DNA of 64,000 nt from Bugula neritina (GCA_964035545.1 OZ037766.1:17945581-18009580); one strand, 5' to 3'; positions 27,209 through 42,644 are shown, counted from the stretch's first letter. The notes: generated from the letters alone by a model not told the origin. Translations and numbers: made by a program.

Positions 27209-28741
27209 ATTTCAGTATGTTGCAGTATATTTCAGTATGTTACAGTATGTTTCAGTATGTTGCAGTATACTTCAGTGGGTTATAGTATATTTCAGTATGA
27301 TACAGCGTATTTCAGTATGTTACAGTGTATTTCAGTATGTTACAGTATGTTTCAGTATGTTGCAATATATTTCCGTGGGTTATAGTATATTTCAGTCTGA
27401 TACAGCGTATTTCAGTATGTTACAGTGTATTTCAGTATGTTGCAGTATTTTGCAATGCATTTCAGTATGTTACAGTGTATTTCAGTATGTTGCAGTATAT
27501 TTCAGTATGTTACAATAAATTTCAGTATGTTACAGTACATTTCCTTAAATTACACCATACTTCAGTGAGTTGTAGTATATTTCAGTATCTTGCAGTATAT
27601 CTCAGTATGTTACAGTATATTTCAGTATGTTACAGTATATTTCAGTGTGTTACAGTATGTTGAGTATATTTCAGTAGTTTGCAACATATTTCAGTAGGTT
27701 ACCAGATATTTCGGTATGTTGCAGCGTATTTCAATGTGTTGCAGTGTATTTCAATATGTTACAGTGTATTTCAGTATGTTGCAGTATGTTGCAGTATGAT
27801 GCAGTATGTTTCAGTGTATTTCTGTATGTTACAGTGTATTTCAGTATGTTGCAGTATATCTCAGTATGTTACTGTATATTTCAGTATGTTTCAGTATATT
27901 TCATTGTATTACAGTAAATTTCAGTATGTTACAGTGCATTTGCAGATATTACACTATACGTCAGTGAGTTTTAGTGTGTTTCAGTATGTTCCAGTACATT
28001 TAAGTATTTTGCAGTATTTTGCAATATATTTTAGTATGTTACAGTGTATTTCAGTACGTTGCAGTATATTTCAGTATGATACAATAAATTTCAGTGTGTT
28101 ACAGTACATTTCTGCAAATTACACTATACTTCAGTGAGTTGTAGTATATTTCAGTATCTTGCAGTATATCTCAGTATGTTACAGTTTATTTCAGTATGCT
28201 CCAGTATATTTCAGCGTGTTTCAGTATATTTCAGCATGCCAAGGTGCATTTTTAGATTTTTCACTATACTTCAGTGAGTTTTAGTGTCTTTCAGTATGTT
28301 GCAGTATATTTCGATATCTTGCAACTTATTTCAATGTGTTGCAATGTATTTCAACATGTTACAGTGCATTTCAGTATGTTGCAGTATGTTGCAGTGTATT
28401 TCAGTATGTTACAGTGTATTTCAGTAGGTTTCAGTATCTTGCAGTATATTTCAGTATGTTGCAGTATATTTCAGTGGGTTACAGTATATTCCAGTATGTT
28501 CCAGTATGTTGCAGTATATTTCAGTATGTTGCAGTGTATTTCAGTATGTTACAGTGTATATCAGTATGTTGCAGTATGTTGCAGTGTATTTCTGTATGTT
28601 ACAGCGTATTTCTGTATGTTGCTGTATATTTCAGTGGGTTATAGTATATTTCAGTCTGATACAGCGTATTTCAGTATGTTACAGTGTATTTCAGTATGTT
28701 GCAGTATTTTGCAATATATTTCAGTATGTTACAGCGTATTT
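27209..28741 (+). repeat. Satellite segment copied again at 44,728-46,260
   Basis: Ordinary HOR sequence of the type seen at 7,983-9,460. Its landmarks at 27,679, 28,274 and 28,506 recur at +17,519 (45,198, 45,793 and 46,025). It contains the CATGCCAAGGTGC landmark near 28,235. Confidence 0.75.
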
Positions 28742-31700
28742 CAGTATGTTGCAGTATATTTCAGTATGTTACAATAAATTTCAGTATGTTACAGTACATT
28801 TCCGTAAATTACACTATACTTCAGTGAGTTGTAGTATATTTCAGTATCTTGCAGTATATCTCAGTATGTTACTGTATATTTCAGTATGTTACAGTATATT
28901 TCAGTGTGTTACAGTAAATTTCAGTATGTTACAGTGCATTTGCAGATATTACACTATACTTCAGTGAGTTTTAGTGTCTTTCAGTATGTTGCAGTATATT
29001 TCAGTATGTTGCAGTATTTTGCAATACATTTTAGTATGTTACAGTGTATTTCAGTATGTTACAGTATGTTTCAGTATGTTGCAGTATATTTCCGTGGGTT
29101 ATAGTATATTTCAGTATGATAGAGCGTATTTCAGTATGTTACAGTGTATTTCAGTATGTTGCGGTATTTTGCAATGCATTTCAGTATGTTACAGTGTATT
29201 TCAGTATGTTGCAGTATATTTCAGTATGTTACAATAAATTTCAGTATGTTACAGTACATTTCCGTAAATTACACCATGCTTCAGTGAGTTGTAGTATATT
29301 TCAGTATCTTGAAGCATATCTCAGTATGTTACAGTATATTTCATTATGTTACAGTATATTTCAGTGTGTTACAGTATGTTGAGTATATTTCAGTAGTTTG
29401 CAACATATTTCAGTAGGTTACCAGATATTTCGGTATGTTGCAGCATATTTCAATGTGTTGCAGTGTATTTCAATATGTTACAGTGTATTTCAGTATGTTG
29501 CAGTATGTTGCAGTCTGATGCAGTATGTTGCAGTGTCATTCTGATTGTTACTGTGTATTTCAGTATGTTACAGTATGTTTCAGTATGTTGCAGTATACTT
29601 CAGTGGGTTATAGTATATTTCAGTATGATACAGTGTATTTCAGTATGTTGCAGTATATTTCAGTATGTTACAATAAATTTCAGTATGTTACAGTACATTT
29701 CCTTAAATTACACCATACTTCAGTGAGTTGTAGTATATTTCAGTATCTTGCAGTATATCTCAGTATGTTACAGTTTATTTCAGGATGCTCCAGTATATTT
29801 CAGCGTGTTTCAGTATATTTCAGCATGCCAAGGTGCATTTTTAGATTTTTCACTATACTTCAGTGAGTTTTAGTGTCTTTCAGTATGTTGCAGTATATTT
29901 CGATATCTTGCAACTTATTTCAATGTGTTGCAATGTATTTCAACATGTTACAGTGTATTCCAGTATGTTGCAGTATGTTGCAGTGTATTTCAGTATGTTA
30001 CAGTGTATTTCAGTAGGTTTCAGTATCTTGCAGTATATTTCAGTATGTTGCAGTATATTTCAGTGGGTTACAGTATATTCCAGTATGTTCCAGTATGTTG
30101 CAGTATATTTCAGTATGTTGCAGTGTATTTCAGTATGTTACAGTGTATTTCAGTATGTTGCAGTATGTTGCAGTGTATTTCTGTATGTTACAGCGTATTT
30201 CTGTATGTTACAGTGTATTTCAGTAGTTTGCAACATATTTCAGTAGGTTACCATATATTTTGGTATGTTGCAGCATATTTCAATGTGTTGCAGTGTATTT
30301 CAATATGTTACAGTGTATTTCAGTATGTTGCAGTATGTTGCAGTGTATTTCTGTATGTTACAGGGTATTTCAGTATGTTGCAGTATATTTCAGTATGTTA
30401 CTGTATGTTTCAGTATGTTGCAGTATATCTCCGTGGGTTATAGTATATTTCAGTATGATACAGCGTATTTCAGTATGTTACAGTGTATTTCAGTATGTTG
30501 AAGTATTTTGCAATGCATTTCAGTATGTTACAGTGTATTTCAGTATGTTGCAGTATATTTCAGTATGTTACAATAAATTTCAGTATGTTACAGTACATTT
30601 CCTTAAATTACACCATACTTCAGTGAGTTGTAGTATATTTCAGTATCTTGCAGTATATCTCAGTATGTTACAGTATATTTCAGTATGTTACAGTATATTT
30701 CAGTGTGTTACAGTATGTTGAGTATATTTCAGTAGTTTGCAACATATTTCAGTAGGTTACCAGATATTTCGGTATGTTGCAGCATATTTCAATGTGTTGC
30801 AGTGTATTTCAATATGTTACAGTGTATTTCAGTATGTTGCAGTATGTTGCAGTATGATGCAGTATGTTTCAGTGTATTTCTGTATGTTACAGTGTATTTC
30901 AGTATGTTGCAGTATATCTCAGTATGTTACTGTATATTTCAGTATGTTTCAGTATATTTCATTGTATTACAGTAAATTTCAGTATGTTACAGTGCATTTG
31001 CAGATATTACACTATACGTCAGTGAGCTTTAGTGTGTTTCAGTATGTTCCAGTATATTTAAGTATTTTGCAGTATTTTGCAATATATTTTAGTATGTTAC
31101 AGTGTATTTCAGTACGTTGCAGTATATTTCAGTATGATACAAAAAATTTCAGTGTGTTACAGTACATTTCTACAAATTACACTATACTTCAGTGAGTTGT
31201 AGTATATTTCAGTATCTTGCAGTATATCTCAGTATGTTACAGTTTATTTCAGTATGCTCCAGTATATTTCAGCGTGTTTCAGTATATTTCAGCATGCCAA
31301 GGTGCATTTTTAGATTTTTCACTATACTTCAGTGAGTTTTAGAGTCTTTGAGTATGTTGCAGTATATTTCGATATCTTGCAACTTATTTCAATGTGTTGC
31401 AATGTATTTCAACATGTTACAGTGTATTTCAGTATGTTGCAGTATGTTGCAGTGTATTTGAGTATGTTACAGTGTATTTCAGTAGGTTTCAGTATCTTGC
31501 AGTATATTTCAGTATGTTGCAGTATATTTCAGTGGGTTACAGTATATTCCAGTATGTTCCAGTATGTTGCAGTATATTTCAGTATGTTGCAGTGTATTTC
31601 AGTATGTTACAGTGTATTTCAGTATGTTGCAGTATGTTGCAGTGTATTTCTGTATGTTACAGCGTATTTCTGTATGTTGCAGTATATTTCAGTGGGTTAT

Positions 31701-34700
31701 AGTATATTTCAGTCTGATACAGCGTATTTCAGTATGTTACAGTGTATTTCAGTATGTTGCAGTATTTTGCAATATATTTCAGTATGTTACAGCGTATTTC
31801 AGTATGTTGCAGTATATTTCAGTATGATACAGTACATTTCCGTAAATTACACTATACTTCAGTCAGTTGTAGTATATTTCAGTATCTTGCAGTATATCTC
31901 AGTATGTTACTGTATATTTCAGTATGTTACAGTATATTTCAGTGTGTTACAGTAAATTTCAGTATGTTACAGTGCATTTGCAGATATTACACTATACTTC
32001 AGTGAGTTTTCGTGTCTTTCAGTATGTTGCAGTATATTTCAGTATGTTGCAGTATTTTGCAATACATTTTAGTATGTTACAGTGTATTTCAGTATGTTGC
32101 AGTATATTTCAGTATGATACAATAAATTCCAGTATGTTACAGTACATTTCCGTAAATTACACTATACTTCAGTGAGTTGTAGTACATTTTGGTATCTTGC
32201 AGTATATCTCAGTATGTTACAGTATATTTCAGTATGTTGCAGTATATTTCAGCGTGTTTCAGTATATTTCAGTATGTCACAGTGCATTTCCAGATATTAC
32301 ACTATACTTCAGTGAGTTTTAGTGTTTTTCAGTATGTTGCAGTATGTTGCAGTGTGTTTCAGTATGTTACAGTGTATTTCAGTAGGTTTCAGTGTCTTGC
32401 AGTATAATTCAGCATGTTGCAGTATATTTCAGGATGTTGCAGTATGTTTCAGTATGTCACAGTATTTTGCAGCAGTTTGTAGTTTAGTTCAGTGTGTTAC
32501 AGTATATTTTATTATGTTGCAGTATGTTGCAGTATATTTCAGTAGTTTGCAACATATTTCAGTAGGTTACCATATATTTCGGTATGTTGCAGCATATTTC
32601 AATGTGTTGCAGTGTATTTCAATATGTTACAGTGCATTTCAGCATGTTGCAGTATGTTGCAGTATGCTGCAGTATGTTGCAGTGTATTTCTGTATGTTAC
32701 AGTTTATTTCAGTATGCTCCAGTATATTTCAGCGTGTTTCAGTATATTTCAGCATGCCAAGGTGCATTTTTAGATTTTTCACTATACTTCAGTGAGTTTT
32801 AGAGTCTTTCAGTATGTTGCAGTATATTTCGATATCTTGCAACTTATTTCAGTGTGTTGCAATGTATTTCAACATGTTACAGTGTATTTCAGTATGTTGC
32901 AGTATGTTGCAGTGTATTTCAGTATGTTACAGTGTATTTCAGTAGGTTTCAGTATCTTGCAGTATATTTCAGTATGTTGCAGTATATTTCAGTGGGTTAC
33001 AGTATATTCCAGTATGTTCCAGTATGTTGCAGTATATTTCAGTATGTTGCAGTGTATTTCAGTATGTTACAGTGTATTTCAGTATGTTGCAGTATGTTGC
33101 AGTGTATTTCTGTATGTTACAGCGTATTTCTGTATGTTGCAGTATATTTCAGTGGGTTATAGTATATTTCAGTCTGATACAGCGTATTTCAGTATGTTAC
33201 AGTGTATTTCAGTATGTTGCAGTATTTTGCAATATATTTCAGTATGTTACAGCGTATTTCAGTATGTTGCAGTATATTTCAGTATGATACAGTACATTTC
33301 CGTAAATTACACTATACTTCAGTCAGTTGTAGTATATTTCAGTATCTTGCAGTATATTTCAGTATGTTGCAGTATATTTCAGTGGGTTATAGTATATTTC
33401 AGTATGATACAGCGTATTTCAGTATGTTACAGTGTATTTCAGTATGTTACAGTATGTTTCAGTATGTTGCAGTATATTTCCGTGGGTTATAGTATATTTC
33501 AGTATGTTGCAGTATATTTCAGTATGTTACAATAAATTTCAGTATGTTACAGTACATTTCCGTAAATTACACTATACTTCAGTGAGTTGTAGTATATTTC
33601 AGTATCTTGCAGTATATCTCAGTATGTTACTGTATATTTCAGTATGTTACAGTATATTTCAGTGTGTTACAGTAAATTTCAGTATGTTACAGTGCATTTG
33701 CAGATATTACACTATACTTCAGTGAGTTTTAGTGTCTTTCAGTATGTTGCAGTATATTTCAGTATGTTGCAGTATTTTGCAATACATTTTAGTATGTTAC
33801 AGTGTATTTCAGTATGTTACAGTATGTTTCAGTATGTTGCAGTATATTTCCGTGGGTTATAGTATATTTCAGTATGATACAGCGTATTTCCGTATGTTAC
33901 AGTGTATTTCAGTATGTTGCGGTATTTTGCAATGCATTTCAGTATGTTACAGTGTATTTCAGTATGTTGCAGTATATTTCAGTATGTTACAATAAATTTC
34001 AGTATGTTACAGTACATTTCCGTAAATTACACCATGCTTCAGTGAGTTGTAGTATATTTCAGTATCTTGAAGCATATCTCAGTATGTTACAGTATATTTC
34101 ATTATGTTACAGTATACTTCAGTGTGTTACAGTATGTTGAGTATATTTCAGTAGTTTGCAACATATTTCAGTAGGTTACCAGATATTTCGGTATGTTGCA
34201 GCATATTTCAATGTGTTGCAGTGTATTTCAATATGTTACAGTGTATTTCAGTATGTTGCAGTATGTTGCAGTCTGATGCAGTATGTTGCAGTGTCTTTCT
34301 GATTGTTACTGTGTATTTCAGTATGTTACAGTATGTTTCAGTATGTTGCAGTATACTTCAGTGGGTTATAGTATATTTCAGTATGATACAGTGTATTTCA
34401 GTATGTTGCAGTATATTTCAGTATGTTACAATAAATTTCAGTATGTTACAGTACATTTCCTTAAATTACACCATACTTCAGTGAGTTGTAGTATATTTCA
34501 GTATCTTGCAGTATATCTCAGTATGTTACAGTTTATTTCAGGATGCTCCAGTATATTTCAGCGTGTTTCAGTATATTTCAGCATGCCAAGGTGCATTTTT
34601 AGATTTTTCACTATACTTCAGTGAGTTTTAGTGTCTTTCAGTATGTTGCAGTATATTTCGATATCTTGCAACTTATTTCAATGTGTTGCAATGTATTTCA

Positions 34701-37460
34701 ACATGTTACAGTGTATTCCAGTATGTTGCAGTATGTTGCAGTGTATTTCAGTATGTTACAGTGTATTTCAGTAGGTTTCAGTATCTTGCAGTATATTTCA
34801 GTATGTTGCAGTATATTTCAGTGGGTTACAGTATATTCCAGTATGTTCCAGTATGTTGCAGTATATTTCAGTATGTTGCAGTGTATTTCAGTATGTTACA
34901 GTGTATTTCAGCATGTTGCAGTATGTTGCAGTGTATTTCTGTATGTTACAGCGTATTTCTGTATGTTACAGTGTATTTCAGTAGTTTGTAACATATTTCA
35001 GTAGGTTACCATATATTTTGGTATGTTGCAGCATATTTCAATGTGTTGCAGTGTATTTCAATATGTTACAGTGTATTTCAGTATGTTGCAGTATGTTGCA
35101 GTGTATTTCTGTATGTTACAGGGTATTTCAGTATGTTGCAGTATATTTCAGTATGTTACTGTATGTTTCAGTATGTTGCAGTATATCTCCGTGGGTTATA
35201 GTATATTTCAGTATGATACAGCGTATTTCAGTATGTTACAGTGTATTTCAGTATGTTGAAGTATTTTGCAATGCATTTCAGTATGTTACAGTGTATTTCA
35301 GTATGTTGCAGTATATTTCAGTATGTTACAATAAATTTCAGTATGTTACAGTACATTTCTTTAAATTACACCATACTTCAGTGAGTTGTAGTATATTTCA
35401 GTATCTTGCAGTATATCTCAGTATGTTACAGTATATTTCAGTATGTTACAGTATATTTCAGTGTGTTACAGTATGTTGAGTATATTTCAGTAGTTTGCAA
35501 CATATTTCAGTAGGTTACCAGATATTTCGGTATGTTGCAGCATATTTCAATGTGTTGCAGTGTATTTCAATATGTTACAGTGTATTTCAGTATGTTGCAG
35601 TATGTTGCAGTATGATGCAGTATGTTTCAGTGTATTTCTGTATGTTACAGTGTATTTCAGTATGTTGCAGTATATCTCAGTATGTTACTGTATATTTCAG
35701 TATGTTTCAGTATATTTCATTGTATTACAGTAAATTTCAGTACGTTACAGTGCATTTGCAGATATTACACTATACGTCAGTGAGCTTTAGTGTGTTTCAG
35801 TATGTTCCAGTATATTTAAGTATTTTGCAGTATTTTGCAATATATTTTAGTATGTTACAGTGTATTTCAGTACGTTGCAGTATATTTCAGTATGATACAA
35901 TAAATTTCAGTGTGTTACAGTACATTTCTACAAATTACACTATACTTCAGTGAGTTGTAGTATATTTCAGTATCTTGCAGTATATCTCAGTATGTTACAG
36001 TTTATTTCAGTATGCTCCAGTATATTTCAGCGTGTTTCAGTATATTTCAGCATGCCAAGGTGCATTTTTAGATTTTTCACTATACTTCAGTGAGTTTTAG
36101 AGTCTTTCAGTATGTTGCAGTATATTTCGATATCTTGCAACTTATTTCAATGTGTTGCAATGTATTTCAACATGTTACAGTGTATTTCAGTATGTTGCAG
36201 TATGTTGCAGTGTATTTCAGTATGTTACAGTGTATTTCAGTAGGTTTCAGTATCTTGCAGTATATTTCAGTATGTTGCAGTATATTTCAGTGGGTTACAG
36301 TATATTCCAGTATGTTCCAGTATGTTGCAGTATATTTCAGTATGTTGCAGTGTATTTCAGTATGTTACAGTGTATTTCAGTATGTTGCAGTATGTTGCAG
36401 TGTATTTCTGTATGTTACAGCGTATTTCTGTATGTTGCAGTATATTTCAGTGGGTTATAGTATATTTCAGTCTGATACAGCGTATTTCAGTATGTTACAG
36501 TGTATTTCAGTATGTTGCAGTATTTTGCAATATATTTCAGTATGTTACAGCGTATTTCAGTATGTTGCAGTATATTTCAGTATGATACAGTACATTTCCG
36601 TAAATTACACTATACTTCAGTCAGTTGTAGTATATTTCAGTATCTTGCAGTATATCTCAGTATGTTACTGTATATTTCAGTATGTTACAGTATATTTCAG
36701 TGTGTTACAGTAAATTTCAGTATGTTACAGTGCATTTGCAGATATTACACTATACTTCAGTGAGTTTTCGTGTCCTTCAGTATGTTGCAGTATATTTCAG
36801 TATGTTGCAGTATTTTGCAATACATTTTAGTATGTTACAGTGTATTTCAGTATGTTGCAGTATATTTCAGTATGATACAATAAATTCCAGTATGTTACAG
36901 TACATTTCCGTAAATTACACTATACTTCAGTGAGTTGTAGTACATTTTGGTATCTTGCAGTATATCTCAGTATGTTACAGTATATTTCAGTATGTTGCAG
37001 TATATTTCAGCGTGTTTCAGTATATTTCAGTATGTCACAGTGCATTTCCAGATATTACACTATACTTCAGTGAGTTTTAGTGTTTTTCAGTATGTTGCAG
37101 TATGTTGCAGTGTGTTTCAGTATGTTACAGTGTATTTCAGTAGGTTTCAGTGTCTTGCAGTAAAATTCAGCATGTTGCTGTATATTTCAGGATGTTGCAG
37201 TATGTTGCAGTATGTCACAGTATTTTGCAGCAGTTTGCAGTTTAGTTCAGTGTGTTACAGTATATTTCATTATGTTGCAGTATGTTGCAGTATATTTCAG
37301 TAGTTTGCAACATATTTCAGTAGGTTACCATATATTTCGGTATGTTGCAGCATATTTCAATGTGTTGCAGTGTATTTCAATATGTTACAGTGCATTTCAG
37401 CATGTTGCAGTATGTTGCAGTATGCTGCAGTATGTTGCAGTGTATTTCTGTATGTTACAG
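28742..37460 (+). repeat. 4,758-bp HOR, 1.8 tandem copies
   Basis: Copy 1 is about 28,742-33,499 and partial copy 2 about 33,500-37,460. Landmarks at 28,886, 29,044, 29,463, 29,863, 30,260, 30,737, 31,332 and 32,189 recur at exactly +4,758. A smaller 1,460-bp duplication is nested in copy 1 (31,243 onward repeated from 32,703 to about 33,360). Because copy 2 ends before the equivalent position, it is unclear whether copy 2 ever had it. Confidence 0.87.
31243..33360 (+). repeat. 1,460-bp tandem duplication nested in the 4,758-bp HOR
   Basis: Landmarks at 31,332, 31,394, 31,564 and 31,742 recur at 32,792, 32,854, 33,024 and 33,202, all +1,460. The second copy starts about 32,703 (TTTATTTCAGTATGCTCC) and parts from the first near 33,360. 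Confidence 0.8.
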
Positions 37461-40400
37461 TGTATTTCAGTATGTTGCAGTATATTTCAGTATGTTACAG
37501 TATATTTCAGTATGTTGCAGTATATTTCAGTGGGTTATAGTATATTTCAGTATGATACGGCGTCTTTCAGTATGTTACAGTGTATTTCAGTATGTTGCAG
37601 TATTTTGCAATATATTTTAGTATGTTACAGTGTATTTCAGTACGTTGCAGTATATTTCAGTATGATACAATAAATTTCAGTGTGTTACAGTACATTTCTG
37701 CAAATTACACTATACTTCAGTGAGTTGTAGTATATTTCAGTATCTTGCAGTATATATCAGTATGTTACAGTTTATTTCAGTATGTTCCAGTATATTTCAG
37801 CGTGTTGCAGTATATTTCAGCATGCCACAGTACATTTTTTGAATTTTTCACTATACTTCAGTGAGTTTTAGTGTCTTTCAGTATGTTGCAGTATAATTCG
37901 GTATCTTGCAACTTATTTCAATGTGTTGCAATGTATTTCAATATGTTACAGTGTATTTAAGTATGTTGCAGTATGTTGCAGTGTATTTCAGTATGTTACA
38001 GTGCATTTCAGTAGGTTTCAGTATCTTGCAGTATATTTCAGTATGTTGCAGTATATTTCAGTGGGTTACAGTATATTCCAGTATGTTCCAGTATGTTGCA
38101 GTATATTTCAGTATGTTGCAGTGTATTTCAGTATGTTACAGTGTATTTCAGTATGTTGCAGTATGTTGCAGTGTATTTCTGTATGTTACAGCGTATTTCT
38201 GTATGTTACAGTGTATTTCAGTAGTTTGCAACATATTTCAGTAGGTTACCATATATTTCGGTATGTTGCAGCATATTTCAATGTGTTGCAGTGTATTTCA
38301 ATATGTTACAGTGTATTTCAGTATGTTGCAGTATGTTGCAGTGTATTTCTGTATGTTACAGGGTATTTCAGTATGTTGCAGTGTATTTCAGTATGTTGCA
38401 GTATATTTCAATATGTTACAGTATGTTTCAGTATGTTGCAGTATATTTCAGTGGGTTATAGTATATTTCAGTATGATACAGCGTATTTCAGTATGTAACA
38501 GTATATTTCAGGGTGTTACAGTATGTTGAGTATATTTCAGTAGTTTGCAACATATTTCAGTAGGTTACCAGATATTTCGGTATGTTGCAGCATATTTCAA
38601 TGTGTTACAGTGTATTTCAGTATGTTGCAATATATTTCAGTATGATACAATAAATTCCAGTATGTTACAGTACATTTCCATAAATTACACTATACTTCAG
38701 TGAGTTGTAGTGCATTTTGGTATCTTGCAGTATATCTCAGTATGTTACAGTATAGTTCAGTATGTTGCAGTATATTTCAGCGTGTTTCAGTATATTTCAG
38801 TATGTCACAGTGCATTTCCAGATATTACACTATACTTCAGTGAGTTTTAGTGTTTTTCAGTATGTTGCAGTATGTTGCAGTGTATTTCAGTATGTTACAG
38901 TGTATTTCAGTAGGTTTCAGTGTCTTGCAGTATAATTCAGCATGTTGCAGTATATTTCAGGATGTTGCAGTATGTTTCAGTATGTTACAGTATTTTGCAG
39001 TATTTTGCAGTATAGTTCAGTGTGTTACAGTATATTTCATTATGTTGCAGTATGTTGCAGTATATTTCAGTAGTTTGCAACATATTTCAGTAGGTTACCA
39101 TATATTTCGGTATGTTGCAGCATATTTCAATGTGTTGCAGTGTATTTCAATATGTTACAGTGTATTTCAGCATGTTGCAGTATGTTGCAGTATGCTGCAG
39201 TATGTTGCAGTGTATTTCTGTATGTTACAGTGTATTTCAGTATGTTGCAGTATATTTCAGTATGTTACAGTATATTTCAGTATGTTGCAGTATATTTCAG
39301 TGGGTTATAGTATATTTCAGTATGATACGGCGTCTTTCAGTATGTTACAGTGTATTTCAGTATGTTGCAGTATTTTGCAATATGTTTCAGTATGTTACAG
39401 TGTATTTCAGTATGTTGCAGTATATTTCAGTATGTTGCAGTATATTTCAGTGGGTTATAGTATAATTCAGTATGATACAGCGTATTTCAGTATGTTACAG
39501 TGTATTTCAGTATGTTACAGTATGTTTCAGTATGTTGCAGTATATTTCCGTGGGTTATAGTATATTTCAGTATGATACAGCGTATTTCAGTATGTTACAG
39601 TGTATTTCAGTATGTTGCGGTATTTTGCAATGCATTTCAGTATGTTACAGTGTATTTCAGTATGTTGCAGTATATTTCAGTATGTTACAATAAATTTCAG
39701 TATGTTACAGTACATTTCCGTAAATTATACCATGCTTCAGTGAGTTGTAGTATATTTCAGTATCTTGCAGCATATCTCAGTATGTTACAGTATATTTCAG
39801 TATGTTACAGTATATTTCAGTGTGTTACAGTATGTTGAGTATATTTCAGTAGTTTGCAACATATTTCAGTAGGTTACCAGATATTTCGGTATGTTGCAGC
39901 ATATTTCAATGTGTTGCAGTGTATTTCAATATGTTACAGTGTATTTCAGTATGTTGCAGTATGTTGCAGTCTGATGCAGTATGTTGCAGTGTATTTCTGA
40001 TTGTTACAGTGTATTTCAGTATGTTGCAGTATATTTCAGTATGTTACAGTATGTTTCAGTATGTTGCAGTATACTTCAGTGGGTTATAGTATATTTCAGT
40101 ATGATACAGCGTATTTCAGTATGTTACAGTGTATTTCAGTATGTTACAGTATGTTTCAGTATGTTGCAATATATTTCCGTGGGTTATAGTATATTTCAGT
40201 ATGATACAGCATATTTCAGTATGTTACAGTGTATTTCAGTATGTTGCAGTATTTTGCAATGCATTTCAGTATGTTACAGTGTATTTCAGTATGTTGCAGT
40301 ATATTTCAGTACGTTACAATAAATTTCAGTATGTTACAGTACATTTCCTTAAATTACACCATACTTCAGTGAGTTGTAGTATATTTCAGTATCTTGCAGT

Positions 40401-41890
40401 ATATCTCAGTATGTTACAGTATATTTCAGTATGTTACAGTATATTTCAGTGTGTTACAGTATGTTGAGTATATTTCAGTAGTTTGCAACATATTTCAGTA
40501 GGTTACCAGATATTTCGGTATGTTGCAGCATATTTCAATGTGTTGCAGTGTATTTCAATATGTTACAGTGTATTTCAGTATGTTGCAGTATGTTGCAGTA
40601 TGATGCAGTATGTTTCAGTGTATTTCTGTATGTTACAGTGTATTTCAGTATGTTGCAGTATATCTCAGTATGTTACTGTATATTTCAGTATGTTTCAGTA
40701 TATTTCATTGTATTACAGTAAATTTCAGTATGTTACAGTGCATTTGCAGATATTACACTATACGTCAGTGAGTTTTAGTGTGTTTCAGTATGTTCCAGTA
40801 CATTTAAGTATTTTGCAGTATTTTGCAATATATTTTAGTATGTTACAGTGTATTTCAGTACGTTGCCGTATATTTCAGTATGATACAATAAATTTCAGTG
40901 TGTTACAGTACATTTCTGCAAATTACACTATACTACAGTGAGTTGTAGTATATTTCAGTATCTTGCAGTATATCTCAGTATGTTACAGTATATTTCAGTA
41001 TGTTACAGTACATTTCCGTAAATTATACCATGCTTCAGTGAGTTGTAGTATATTTCAGTATCTTGCAGCATATCTCAGTATGTTACAGTATATTTCAGTA
41101 TGTTACATTATATTTCAGTGTGTTACAGTATGTTGAGTATATTTCAGTAGTTTGCAACATATTTCAGTAGGTTACCAGATATTTCGGTATGTTGCAGCAT
41201 ATTTCAATGTTTTGCAGTGTATTTCAATATGTTACAGTGTATTTCAGTATGTTGCAGTATGTTGCAGTCTGATGCAGTATGTTGCAGTGTATTTCTGATT
41301 GTTACAGTGTATTTCAGTATGTTGCAGTATATTTCAGTATGTTACAGTATGTTTCAGTATGTTGCAGTATACTTCAGTGGGTTATAGTATATTTCAGTAT
41401 GATACAGCGTATTTCAGTATGTTACAGTGTATTTCAGTATGTTACAGTATGTTTCAGTATGTTGCAATATATTTCCGTGGCTTATAGTATATTTCAGTAT
41501 GATACAGCGTATTTCAGTATGTTACAGTGTATTTCAGTATGTTGCAGTATTTTGCAATGCATTTCAGTATGTTACGGTGTATTTCAGTATGTTGCAGTAT
41601 ATTTCAGTATGTTACAATAAATTTCAGTATGTTACAGTACATTTCCTTAAATTACACCATACTTCAGTGAGTTGTAGTATATATCAGTATCTTGCAGTAT
41701 ATCTCAGTATGTTACAGTATATTTCAGTATGTTACAGTATATTTCAGTGTGTTACAGTATGTTGAGTATATTTCAGTAGTTTGCAACATATTTCAGTAGG
41801 TTACCAGATATTTCGGTATGTTGCAGCATATTTCAATGTGTTGCAGTGTATTTCAATATGTTACAGTGTATTTCAGTATGTTGCAGTATG
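37461..41890 (+). repeat. Copy of 24,830-28,186 plus a 1,298-bp tandem duplication
   Basis: From about 37,610 the sequence follows 24,830 onward at an offset of 12,784. The offset becomes 12,804 after about 38,100, because one 20-bp unit is retained here. It holds to about 40,990 (landmarks at 26,046, 27,177 and 27,679 recur at 38,850, 39,981 and 40,483). From 40,991 the array jumps back: landmarks at 39,981, 40,129 and 40,483 recur at +1,298 (41,279, 41,427 and 41,781), ending about 41,890. The first 150 bases (37,461-37,610) are transitional satellite. Confidence 0.8.
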
Positions 41891-42644
41891 TTGCAGTGTA
41901 TTTCAGTATGTTACAGTGTATTTCAGTAGGTTTCAGTATCTTGCAGTATATTTCAGTATGTTGCAGTATATTTCAGTGGGTTACAGTATATTCCAGTATG
42001 TTCCAGTATGTTGCAGTATATTTCAGTATGTTGCAGTGTATTTCAGTATGTTACAGTGTATTTCAGTATGTTGCAGTATGTTGCAGTGTATTTCTGTATG
42101 TTACAGCGTATTTCTGTATGTTGCAGTATATTTCAGTGGGTTATAGTATATTTCAGTCTGATACAGCGTATTTCAGTATGTTACAGTGTATTTCAGTATG
42201 TTGCAGTATTTTGCAATATATTTCAGTATGTTACAGCGTATTTCAGTATGTTGCAGTATATTTCAGTATGATACAGTACATTTCCGTAAATTACACTATA
42301 CTTCAGTCAGTTGTAGTATATTTCAGTATCTTGCAGTATATCTCAGTATGTTACTGTATATTTCAGTATGTTACAGTATATTTCAGTGTGTTACAGTAAG
42401 TTTCAGTATGTTACAGTGCATTTGCAGATATTACACTATACTTCAGTGAGTTTTCGTGTCTTTCAGTATGTTGCAGTATATTTCAGTATGTTGCAGTATT
42501 TTGCAATACATTTTAGTATGTTACAGTGTATTTCAGTATGTTGCAGTATATTTCAGTATGATACAATAAATTCCAGTATGTTACAGTACATTTCCGTAAA
42601 TTACACTATACTTCAGTGAGTTGTAGTACATTTTGGTATCTTGC
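41891..42644 (+). repeat. Satellite segment matching 36,205-36,958
   Basis: Landmarks at 36,322, 36,500 and 36,682 recur here at +5,686 (42,008, 42,186 and 42,368). It carries the TCAGTCAGTTGTAG variant of the signature monomer that marks this subfamily (also near 31,862, 33,322 and 36,620). Confidence 0.75.
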
